NCBI RefSeq assembly: GCF_030253575.1
Contig: NC_080561.1
Coordinates: 8,590,501-8,654,500 of the forward strand
Reading direction: 5' to 3'
Origin: Rhododendron vialii
Lineage: Eukaryota; Streptophyta; Magnoliopsida; Ericales; Ericaceae
DNA: 64,000 nt
Shown here: positions 1 through 13,388 of the stretch, one piece after another
Layout of the letters: the number at the start of each line of letters is the position of its first letter
Position numbering within the stretch: the stretch's first letter is position 1
Program-made: the position numbers and the translations under genes
Notes under the pieces: generated by a model
What the model saw: only the letters and a program-made list of their open reading frames with translations
What the model was told of the DNA's origin: nothing
Database searches by the model: none

Positions 1-218
1 TATGGGCTCGGCTTGGATCAGCTCATTGGTAACAAGTCAATCTCGAGCTTTAAGCTTGTTTAGTAAATGAGTCGAGCTCGAGAATGTTGTACCTCATGCT
101 CGTTTATAAAAGCCCGGGTCGTTTGTAGAGGCACACCACTTTTATATTGATCCCTCAACATTTCGAGTTGATGCCATTTGGCATCATCTTTGCTAAGGGT
201 TGTGTATACTTGTGCTAG
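1..218. other. Intron/upstream sequence with repeat-like GCTCGAG motifs
   Basis: No coding sequence is visible. The first 90 bases are rich in GAGCTCGAG-type words often seen in dispersed plant DNA transposons, but no terminal repeats can be paired inside the window. The stretch ends in a plausible splice acceptor (tgctag) before the first visible exon of the CBS-domain gene, so it is most likely intron sequence. Confidence 0.4.
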
Positions 219-3838
<3,620 letters not shown>

Positions 3839-4569
3839 TGACATGTATATTCATCAACCAATTTTTTTTTTTTTTAATAACTATTGATCTTTTATGTAGG
3901 TTTAGTGACTTTAGACCAATTTGGTTTGTCTCTGTTTATGGACAGGCAGTAAATGAAAAAAATCAGTCCCGCGAATTCCCCAACTAGCTGATGCATTGCT
4001 TTTGGAATTGATCAAGTGAAATGTGATTCATTTACCCGGTTATCGATGTACGGTTAACCTAATTTTTTTACAAATTGCACATTGAGTTCTACGATAAATT
4101 TTATCGGCACTCCTAAAATTTACTTTTGATATTTGAAATAAATTGTTAACCACCAACCCATTGAAAATCTTGAGCGGGTACAAAGGAGCTAGTAACTTTA
4201 TTATTCATATTTTCAACATTTTCCCCCTAGTATTTACAATTTATTCAAAATCTTAAGCCAGAGAACTATTTTGTTCTTTTTTTGCAAAAAACGTGCTGAT
4301 AAGAATTTTTCCTTTTTTGTATGACAAGAATTTTTCCCTTTCGTAAAAGACGTGTTGATAAGAAAGGAGTGCAATCCATCCAATACAACCGAATTACCAA
4401 ACAAGTAAATTCCAAACAAGTATTATATAAAAGCAAGAATTAATCCAAAGAAAATAAATATGCCAATAAGAAATGGAAAGAGGCGATCAGAAAATAAAGA
4501 TAGAGACCCCATTCGGGTTGAATTTTGAGAGATATTTTTTAAGGAGTAACTAACAGACAAATATAGATA

Positions 4570-4619
<50 letters not shown>

Positions 4620-4842
4620 TAACCATGCGGCGAAAATTTCAAGACACAAAAGGAACAAACCCGAGACTAATACAAACTGGATTTAGAAGGCCACAAACCA
4701 CCCAAACACAAACACAAAACAGACTCTTTATTATTCAAACAAACACAAAACAGACCCTTAATTATTCATAGCCAGTATTCAAGATCAGACTACTCCATCC
4801 CACACTATAGTTAAACCGTAAAACATATTTTTCTCCCATGTC
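3839..4842. other. Intergenic region with (TA)n microsatellite
   Basis: This is the shared 3' flank of two convergent genes. A TA run lies at about 4573-4616 and AT-rich sequence surrounds it. No credible reading frame or structured repeat was found. The 3' UTRs of both neighbours presumably occupy the outer few hundred bases. Confidence 0.6.
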
Positions 4843-5331
4843 TCAACCAATCTTAACCTCAATGGTCTTGGGCTTCTTCGGCTCCGGAGGCGGCAACTTC
4901 GGGACCGTGACGGTGAGCACTCCGTCCTGACAAACAGCCGACACCGCGTCCGTGTTCGCATTCTCCGGCAAAACAAACTTCCTCATGAACTTCCCAACCC
5001 TCCTCTCCATCCGCACGTACTTCGCCCCATCCTTCTCCTCCTCCTCCGGCTTCCTCTCCCCGCTTATCAGCAGCACGTTGCCGTCCTCGACCTGAACCTT
5101 GATATCCCCAGACTTCAGCCCGGGCATGTCCACTACGAACACATACGAGTTCGGGTACTCCTTCACGTCGGCGGGCGTCGCCGCCATCGCCCTAGCGTCC
5201 CGGACGTAGGTCCGGGATGGCACGTTGGCTGCAGACTTGTCGTCTGCCTGGGGGGCAGTGGTGTTGGCGGCGTCGAGGAGCTGGAGGGCGTGGAGGATTG
5301 GGGCGTCTAGTCCCGTTAGCCTGAAATCCAT
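4843..5331 (-). CDS. HSP17-CII-like: Cytosolic class II small heat shock protein (17-18 kDa)
   Basis: Single-exon gene of 162 residues. The N terminus [20 protein letters not shown] and the C terminus KTIEVKIG are class II signatures. The alpha-crystallin domain runs from about residue 53 to 145: [22 protein letters not shown], then VLLISGERK, then a charged [29 protein letters not shown] block, then the consensus strand [13 protein letters not shown]. Family knowledge: an ATP-independent chaperone forming oligomers that hold heat-denatured proteins in the cytosol. Length is normal. There is no transit or signal peptide. Base composition is much more GC-rich than the flanks, usual for this family. 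Regulation: a heat shock element is present upstream. Intact. Confidence 0.95.
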   Translation of the reverse strand: MDFRLTGLDAPILHALQLLDAANTTAPQADDKSAANVPSRTYVRDARAMAATPADVKEYPNSYVFVVDMPGLKSGDIKVQVEDGNVLLISGERKPEEEEKDGAKYVRMERRVGKFMRKFVLPENANTDAVSAVCQDGVLTVTVPKLPPPEPKKPKTIEVKIG

Positions 5332-5463
5332 GCTTTTGGTGTCTGGATTTTCTGATGATGGTTTCAGATTTTGAAGTCTCGAGTGTATTTTGTGTGATTT
5401 TTGGATGGGTAGGACAGGTTGTTGGGGAGGTTTAATGCAGGAGTGGGGAATGGGAGAACGAGG

Positions 5464-5545
5464 GAATGCGAAGGTTCTGGAAAAGGGAAGAAGGTTTTGG
5501 GAGGTTCTGTTGGAGAATTCTAGGAGGTTCGGAGGGACTTCTAGG
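5464..5545 (-). promoter_or_regulatory. Heat shock element cluster upstream of the small HSP
   Basis: A perfect three-unit heat shock element (GAA-nn-TTC-nn-GAA, read GAAGGTTCTGGAA) lies at 5470-5482, about 140 bp upstream of the start codon, with another GAA three bases to its left. Further out, TCTAGGAGGTTC occurs twice (about 5518-5550), adding half sites. This fits heat shock factor control. No clear TATA box was identified. Confidence 0.7.
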
Positions 5546-5727
5546 AGGTTCTGTTAGCAAATCCTCACTGATGATGACATAATCGTGCATAAAATTTTTG
5601 CAATACAAAATTCTATCTTAAATATAAATTTTTATTTGATTAAAAATAAATTGGAGCCTGATTGATTGTGTTTTTTTTGTCATATTACTATTACTCACAG
5701 ATTTAAAATAGATTTTACTTGCATTGA

Positions 5728-6334
5728 GGCCCCGTTCCAAAACAGGAAAAAAAACCCTTATTTTTTAAGAAGGTAATTTCAAGCTCAAAAATTATGGACT
5801 TATTCAAATTTAAAAATATGCAATATGGATCTTGTTTGAAACATCTCATTGAGATCTTTTATACTCCCTCCGTCCCGCAAAGTTTGGCACTTTTGTGCTT
5901 TTACTAGTCTCATAATATTTGGCTAGTTTGAAAAGTCAATAGAAAAGTTAGGTGAACTTTTCACTTTACTCTTTTCTTTTGCACACCAGACAACAATCAG
6001 TTCAAACAAACAAATCAATTTTGAATTTGGGAGCCACAAATCAGCGCCAAAACTTTTGGCATCTGACACCCAATTTGAAAAATAGTTGTGAAAGTATTTT
6101 TTTTATGACAAAAGTTGTGAAAGTACAGATGGGTAACATTGGAAAGTTTGCTCATTAATTGTACATCAAATTTTTTCTCTTAAAAGTTGGATTTTCTAAA
6201 AATGCCAAATATTGCGGGACGGAGGGAGTACGATGCAAAAAAAATTAAAAAATAATTTTTCATTTATATTATTTTTGAGTTTGAAAATCTAAAATAAACT
6301 GTTTATTTTTTAAAAAGATTTCTGGACCGGGACC
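5728..6334. mobile_element. GGCCCCGTTC-type MITE split by a nested Stowaway
   Basis: The outer element starts GGCCCCGTTCC and ends in the diverged inverse GGACCGGGACC. Its halves match copies at 58239-58439 and about 58966-59230 (shared stretches around AATTTCAA, AAAAATTATG and TTTTGAGTTTGAAAA). The Stowaway at 5864-6228 sits inside it. Removing the insert restores a unit of about 240 bp, so the outer family is older. Confidence 0.7.
5864..6228. mobile_element. Stowaway-like Tc1/mariner MITE
   Basis: Terminal inverted repeats CTCCCTCCGTCCCGCAA match perfectly over 17 bp at both ends and imperfectly for about 14 more. TA target duplications lie at 5862-5863 and 6229-6230. 365 bp, no transposase. 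Confidence 0.9.
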
Positions 6335-7067
6335 TGACTATACACGAATGATCGAGTGCAACAATAAGAAGAAAAATCAAATTAAATTAAGAAAATATAA
6401 AATTGTGGTGTATTTTTTAATCAAATGGGTACGCTTGAACCCCTTAAATACTAGTAAAGTCGCCCATGCTTACAATATATGATCGGAGCGAAGATCTAAA
6501 TGTATTCGCAGTAAAAATTATAAGGGAAAAAAGATAATCTTTGTTACTCACTTGAAAGAAGAATAGTACTCCATTTTTTGTTAGCGCAGTAAGTTTTAGA
6601 TTCTTAAACAGTCAAGTATTTTGTTTTATCTTATTAATAAAAAAATTCAGTGCATTTTTTGAACACACCAAACCTTTTGGGAGAGTAGCGTAGCCGCCCC
6701 GGAGAGAGAGAGGTGTCGATTGGTGGAGAGGGAGAGAGCACATGAATTGAGATGAGGGGAGAATACTTGTGTTGTGGGATCTAATCTCAGTCATCCAAAG
6801 CAAGAGTTGAGTTTGAATGTCATTTATTGTGTTAATTGTAATGACCCGAGTCAGCTGATTTGTTAACTATTCGTCTAATCACATGATTCAAAAGATTAAC
6901 CTCAAGTTATACAGTAACTGCTTGGGTTTCTATATATATTACCATCGGTGGCGACGCCACAGGTTAAGTAGCGGGGTTGGGCGACCCCATGGCATGAAAA
7001 AAAAACTAAGATTATTACATTGATTTTTTTTTTTCAAACTAATAAATGACCCCATTGTAATTTGATG
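6335..7067. other. Unassigned intergenic DNA
   Basis: AT-rich with no convincing frame or paired repeat. A TGTAATGACCC word at 6837 resembles the outer edge of the chromovirus LTR family seen elsewhere in this window, but it could not be tied to an element. Confidence 0.4.
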
Positions 7068-7075
7068 ATGACGCT

Positions 7076-7540
7076 TAAGGGTCATCATCGGGCCGGGCCG
7101 AGCCGGCCCAGCCCGCCAAGTCGCTGTCCAAGCCCGCTCACGGGCCAGGTTGACTGGACTTTTTCTTTTTGGCGGGCCGGGCTACCTATCATAAATTAAA
7201 GCCCAATCCCGGCCCACGGGCTAGTCCAATTGGCGGACCAGCGGGCCAAAATCAGGGCGGGCTTAAATTTCCTTGGGCAAAACTAAACCAAGGGAAAAAA
7301 GAAAGGATTTTGTGGGATTTTGGGCTAATAGGCGGGCCCGTTGGTGGGCTTTTGGGCGGGTACCACGGGCAGGCTGCCTGATGGGCTCACGGACCGGGCT
7401 ATGGGCGGGCCGAGAAAAAATTCATAGGCCCGAGCCCGCCCATTACAAACTACAGGCCGGGCTAGCCCGCCCATTTTATGGGCTCGGGCCGGGCGGGCTT
7501 TGGACGGGTCGCGGGCCTTCGGGCTAAATGATGACCCTTA
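7076..7540. mobile_element. hAT-type MITE with perfect 8-bp target duplication
   Basis: Terminal inverted repeats are TAAGGGTCATCAT and its inverse. The 8-bp duplication ATGACGCT lies at 7068-7075 and 7541-7548. The interior is strikingly GC-rich (repeated GGGCCGG/GCCCGCC words) against an AT-rich background. 465 bp, no transposase; frames across it are compositional artefacts. Confidence 0.9.
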
Positions 7541-7548
7541 ATGACGCT

Positions 7549-8249
7549 ATACTTGATTATTTTTCCACTTGAAATCCACACTCTCCTCCGTAAAAGTTAA
7601 GAGTTAAAACACCACCGCATTACAATTTGATGACCACAATACATTAGATTATTTTTCCACTTGAAACCCACCTCACTCTCTATGAAAAAATTATTTGGGG
7701 CATCGCCACGTAATGCCCCAGTACCACTAAACACTACATATTTATGTGAAATCCATCACTAAGTATATGAACCGTAAAGACCCGATATATTTTTTTTAAA
7801 TAATAATAATTATCAAAACAAAAATAATTATTTTGCTCGAAAAAAAAAATTATCTATGCCATCATATGAAATTTTATTCCGTAATCGGTTGTGTACGCGC
7901 ACGTATCTGACGAGTAATTTTCCCTAGCATAGACATGCGTTGCACTAAATTATTTTTTTAAAACCAACCCAAAATTGTTTCCAGCCATTCGTTGCCTTGT
8001 ATGCCAGGCCAATGAACCCACTGTCTCCTCCCCATCGTATAATGTTCCTCCATTTTTGTCTACATTTTCTTCCTAGCCAATCAAAGATTGACAGACCTTT
8101 TAAACCCTTTCTTTTACCCATCAAACAAATACCTTAACTCACATCTTCCTAATGACCATGAGGTATATGAATTGAATTTCTTTTTATTAACCGTTTCCTC
8201 ATATTAACCTATATCTAACAAATGGCAACCCAATTACTTTTCTTTAACT
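7549..8249. other. Unassigned AT-rich intergenic DNA
   Basis: Contains a short repeated phrase (TTTTTCCACTTGAAA at about 7560 and 7650), suggesting a decayed duplicated repeat. No gene or clear element boundary. Confidence 0.35.
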
Positions 8250-10065
8250 CTTAGTCTTCACTTACCTAATTTCTTATTAAGCCCCTTTTTCCCACTCCCT
8301 TTCTGAATCGGCAGAGAGAGAGAAGAGGTCACCACTGTTTTCCCCATCATCACTCGGCCACCTGCTGTAGCACCACCACCCGAACTCCTTCGGCCACCAC
8401 CTTCTCCTCGTCCTCCACTCATCATTACCACCGTAGCCACCTCCGGAGCACCTCCACAGCCGTAGCACCATCACCACTACAGCCGTAGCACCATCACCAC
8501 TACCGAGCTCCGCCGCCACTCCGACTCGCCACCGAAACCTCTTCGAAAGAAAGAAAAAAAAAAACCGTTTCGCAAGACGAGAGGTAGTCCGAAACTCACC
8601 TCCCTACGTATATATCGTGTCCGTAATGACTTTTATGTTTCGGTATGATTATATTCGAACACGACGTTGCCGGACGGGTCCGGACAAAAACCCACCTTAT
8701 TCGAACACCACTGTGTTTGTTTTGTTTTAAAAAAATGTTGCTTGTCACCGTTGGGTTTGATTTAGAAAAGCATGACTCGGGTTTGATCAATGCAATTAAG
8801 AATTAAATATAAAGCATGCTTGGGCTTGATTAATGAAATTAGAAAATTAAATATACGTGATAGTTTATAGTGAAATTTGTTCTGTTGATGCATGACTTGG
8901 AATTTTGGTTAAAGGAAATAAGAATCATTGTTTTTACATGGTACAATTTTAAGAGGAAGGTTGCCAAGTGTATTATCGTTAATGCAAGAGGAATGTTACT
9001 TCTATCACATGCTGTCATAGTCTCTAAATTCGTCAAGCGGAAAAGCATGATAATAGGTATTTATTTTCTTGCCTGATTTGTTATTATCGCAAAAATTAAT
9101 TATCGTTAACCTATTAGTATGTTCGTAGAAATGTTAGATTGTGTGAAATGTTACTGTACTGATAGATTGGACAAATAGGTTTCCGGGGTTGGTTGCGATG
9201 TGCGGATTTAACTTATGAGACGTGAAAGTAGGATTAATGGAAAAGATAAAAAAAAATGAGAGGCTGAGATTTGGATTCCGGGATTGGAACCCGTGGTGAT
9301 GTATTGATTGGAGATTGATTGGTGGTGAATTTGTGAATTGTTGGTTTACGAAACCCTGGGTACGGCATGGTGGTGGTCGGCTCTCGGATGCTGGGACGGG
9401 ACATAAGGGTGGCATTGTGCTTGCGTCACAACCCGGGCTAGACGGCGCTTGAGCGTTGCCGGTGAAGTTTTATCCGAGTACATAACTTAGGTATCTTTCA
9501 TCCGGATCTGGAAAAGGGGAGTCGGACCACACTAATGTTTGTACTAGAGGTTATGGATAGGAACAGATCTGTGGTTAAGATCCGAGATTTCACTTGAGTT
9601 AAAGATTAGTAATGAAATAATGGATTTGTTCTCTTTTGATATTGCATTCCTATTATATAACTTGTTGCTTGTAAGTTATGGGTTCGGGTGGGTTTTGGCT
9701 ATTGAGCATCATCGCTCACGGTACTATGTTGCCCTGGTAACTCGAACGCCAGGTACCGAAGACGGAACGGAAGTGCCGTTCGAACAATCCGACTTCAACC
9801 CCGCTACGGACGGAGGCGAGGAAACCTGGTTGCCGTACGCTTAGATGCTTTGCCAGATGATTGATCCTTGATTTTGAAAGCTTAAACGTTTAAATTTGGA
9901 AAGTGTAATATTTTGACTTGTTCAAAAACTTTAAAATTAAATTCGATATGGTTGTAATATTGTGACGTATATTTTTGGACCGTCTGACGTAGTAAATCGG
10001 ATTTATCTTTTGAGAAATTGGTCTTTTAGTATTTACTTAACGTTTCCGAAATTTGGGGCGTTACA
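8250..10065 (+). mobile_element. Old LTR (Ty3/gypsy chromovirus-like), 5' limit unresolved
   Basis: The right end ...GGGGCGTTACA (10065) is the typical outer edge of a Tekay/Del-like LTR family and mirrors the edges of the element at 38208-42829. Interior signs are a CT/AG-rich leader and CCACC-rich stretch near 8300-8530, and the phrase TTGAGC...GCTCACGG...CAGGTACC at 9690-9760, which that other LTR also carries. No coding sequence. Treated as a fossil; the left boundary could not be found, so the start is approximate. Confidence 0.5.
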
Positions 10066-11201
10066 TGAACCCTATGAAAAATGTATAATGTTAATGGGTG
10101 TTGGGATGCCACTTGGCCAAAACCCCATCGAATGCAATGGAAGAAACTCTTGAATTCTTTCTTTTTGTTAACTGTAAAGAGGTTTATTAGTACATACTTG
10201 ATATCTTTTACTAATTTTTTAGATGAAATGCTTGTAGATGAAATGTTTGTTGAGCTTTTGATGTATTTTTTGTCGAACTAGAAAATTGATTGTTATTTTT
10301 TTATTTATAATTGGTAAGAGGATTTATGCTTATGAATGACTCCATGTTTTTAAAATCCTGGAATCGTCACTGATTACCATATTTTCTCCCAAAGTCCCGA
10401 TGTGGGACTACTTATTCCTGGCAGGTACCGGTCTATATATATTATATAGATTTTTTTTTCTCTCCAATTTTTTTTTGACTAAAATTAAATTTTCATAATA
10501 TTTATTTATCTTTTCAGTGTAGATTTGGGAATTAATCGCTTGTCGAGAGAAATCGAAAAAATATAAAAATATGAACTGAAATTGAAAAAAATTCATATAC
10601 ACGACTTTGTAGAAAAAAAAATACCATCTGTTTAGTATTTTTCTTCTTTAGTAAACTTTTGTTTTACTTTTGGTCATAATCTACTTTTTGAACTTCTTTT
10701 GTCGAGACGAATGATTAATTTAAAAAATAAAACATAAAATCAATAGAAATTTAAGAAAAGATGAAAATAAATACCAAAAGCGAATATTCCAAAAGATAGC
10801 GCGAACTCACAAAAACGTGTTATCAGATTGGAAATTTGAGATGAGTTGGCTCTCATATTAACAGTTATATGTTGTAAATATATTCATGAATAACCGAAAA
10901 ACTTAACGTAGAGAAGTAAAACAAATTCTAACATCTTGATATACCTTAACGTCAGTCCTAATAAAAAATTAAGATGATTTACATGTCATAAACTCTAAGT
11001 TCTGTTAAATTATTTATTTATTTAGTGAGAACAATTTAATTATTTTTTTTAGTGAGAGCAATTTTTTGCCCGCACAGGCCGAGATCCCAATACAAACTGG
11101 GATTTTGGAATGTACAGAACGTCTACGTATGTGTACCGCTTCATTACCGGTACGGTACATAATGGCCGGTATGGTATATGATTGACAACACGAAAATAGT
11201 A
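10066..11201. other. Unassigned AT-rich intergenic DNA
   Basis: No credible open frame, RNA gene or bounded repeat. A GGTACCGG/CCGGTA-rich patch near 11140-11175 resembles one at 16740-16880 and may be a short dispersed repeat. Confidence 0.4.
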
Positions 11202-11472
11202 CTTCCTTCGTCTCTTATTTAGTGTCTAGTACTCCATTTTAGATGGTCCCTTCATAAGTGTCCATTTTATAAAATTATAGGGTAAAAGTTGGTGTATTGT
11301 CTATTTTGTCTCTAAAAGTATATTTCATTTTGAAAAGTTAGTGAGTAAAAGTATAATGATGATGGGTAAATAAAGAAAATGAAGGAAAAAATTGATGTAA
11401 AAGGTATAATGATAATATTTTTTTAATAAATTAGAGTTATAGAGCAGGACATTTAAAAAAAGACGAAGGAAG
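11202..11472. mobile_element. Stowaway-like MITE
   Basis: Inverted ends CTTCCTTCGTCT are a diverged form of the CTCCCTCCGTC terminus, flanked by TA on each side. 271 bp, no coding capacity. Confidence 0.8.
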
Positions 11473-11699
11473 TACATGATAAAGAGTTTTCTTCAACATA
11501 AATACATTTCGTAATTACACTTCGTTAAATTCAATTAACATGGTTTTTGATGTAATAAATAATCTTGACGAGATCTACGACACGAACAATTTTGATCACG
11601 AAAGTGCCCATGAATGGCAAACTGGATCCGGATCCTACTAAGGAGGAAAAGTCCATGTAGGGTAAAAGATTCGAGGCGACTCACCACCTAGGTTCAACT

Positions 11700-11819
11700 A
11701 CTGTTCAACCCGTATCTTCTCTCTCCCGTAAATTTCTTTCACCATAACAGACGTCTCTCTCTCTCTTCCAACACTACCTCCCACCGACGATCTCTCACTG
11801 CTCGAACTAGTCTTTGGAG
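11700..11819 (+). other. Probable non-coding first exon (5' UTR) of RER1
   Basis: A CT-rich leader-like stretch (CTCTCTCTC then CCACCGACG) ends in CTTTGGAG followed by GTAAGC, a strong splice donor at 11820. The next acceptor before the RER1 start codon is TCTGTAG at 13361-13367. A 5' UTR intron is therefore likely; the transcription start is unknown. Confidence 0.55.
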
Positions 11820-12069
11820 GTAAGCCTTCAATCACTTAAGCCCTAATTCAACGTCGATCACTTCACACACACACACACACACACACAGGCGTCCCAATCT
11901 ATATCAGGCATCCGGTCAGCTCATGCGCACCTCGACAATACATCCCAATCTATACTGCCGTTGATTTCGTTATTATTTGGTTTTTTCGTCCGATTTAATT
12001 TTACGCCGTGACGAATTAGGGTTTCTGATTTAGGATCCTCGGATAATGGATCTGTTTCCGAACATGGGA

Positions 12070-13380
12070 CATTTTTGGTATTGGGGTTAGGGTTTGCTTT
12101 TTGTCCACTGTGTGCAATCAAGAAATGCGGCGGAAGACAAAAATATCGACAGCAAAGAAAAGAAAGCTTTTGGGTGCTTTGTTTTGCATTCTTTTACCTA
12201 TGAAGGAATTTTGGATTTTGATGAGAAACCCTAATGTATTGGAGAATGTTGCTCTTTCAGAAGGTGCTAGATTGTGTCCAAGCCAATTTTCTTTCACTAT
12301 CTTTCTTATAGCTATAAATCAGAGTTGGAACTCGCTTTGTATGGAGTGTTTGTTAGGGGCTTATTCATTGCTGAATGCCTTGAGTTAATTGGATCCTTTT
12401 ACCAGATCTATAGGGCTTTGAGAAGAAAAAGACAGTTTCTTGTGGTACTTTGTTTTGCATTCTTTCATCTACAAGGAAATTTGAATTCTGTTAAGAACTC
12501 AACAAATTGTAATGTTTCAGAATGTTGCTTTCAGAAGGTGCTGGATTATGACCAAGTTCACTTCTTTCACTGCCTTTCTTAGCTACGAATGAGAGTAAAA
12601 CTTACTTTGCATATTTACGGTTTGGGGTTATTCATTGCTGAATAACCCAAGTTAATCGATCTGTTTCCGAACTCGGTGTATTTTGAGTATTAGGGTTAGG
12701 GTTTTCTTTTTGTCCACTGTATGCAATCAAGAAACGCAGCAGAAGAAAAAAATAGCGACAGTAAAGAAAATAAAGCTTTTTGGGTGCTTTGTTTTGCATT
12801 CTTTTGTCGATGAAGGAAATTTGGATTTTGATAAGAAACCCTAATGTTCTTTCTCTGTCTTTTTTAGCTATAAATCAGAGTTGAAACTCACTTTGTTATA
12901 GAGTGTTTGTTTGGGGCTTATTCATTGCTGAATGGTTTGAATTAATTTGAGTCTTTTACTAGATATGTAGGGCTTTGAAGAAGAAAATTAAAGTCTCGGG
13001 GGTACTTTTTTTTTTTCCCTTTTATTGGATAACTCAGGTGTCTGGGCAGCTTACGCGCACGTCGACTAATCTTGGGGACCAATCCCACCGCCCACTTTGC
13101 GGAGGTCCCAATTAAAACCAGAGCAAAGCTCTTTTAGGGGTACTTTGTTTCACATTCTTTCATTTGTAAGGAAATTCTGTTAAGTTAAGAAGTCGTGATG
13201 TCTCAGAATGTTGCTTCCACTACCTTTCTTAGTTATCAATGAGAGTGTAAACTCACTTTGCATATTTACGGTTTGGGGTTATTCAAATTTTTTTTTTAAT
13301 CAGCTGGTTTGGGGTTATTCATTGCTGAATGCTTTGAGTTAATTGAAGCCTTCTATTAGATCTGTAGGGCTGTGAAGCTC
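12070..13380 (+). repeat. Degenerate tandem duplication inside the RER1 5' UTR intron
   Basis: Two units of about 640 bp share phrases such as TTTTTGTCCACTGT (about 12100 and 12707), GGGTGCTTTGTTTTGCATTC (12172 and 12783), and TTTACGGTTTGGGGTTATTC (12614 and 13265). The start of a third copy runs up to the splice acceptor. The second unit carries an inserted SINE fragment at about 13005-13135. Confidence 0.75.
13005..13135 (-). mobile_element. SINE fragment (5'-truncated)
   Basis: Read on the minus strand it ends GGGATTGG..GATTAGTCGACGTGCGCGTAAGCTG..CAGACACCTGAGTTAT followed by an A-rich tail. The same 3' motif occurs at 11901-11940, 50741-50782, 53967-54000 and 61131-61172. It is absent from the sister tandem unit, which gives the empty site. 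Confidence 0.6.
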
Positions 13381-13388
13381 ACTTTTTG

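Noticed and set aside
7169-7527. Gly/Pro-rich open frames
   Set aside because: Produced by the GC-rich interior of the hAT MITE at 7076-7540; no domain or codon signature.
8258-8519. Gly-rich frames opposite CCACC repeats
   Set aside because: Low-complexity LTR leader sequence, no homology recognised.
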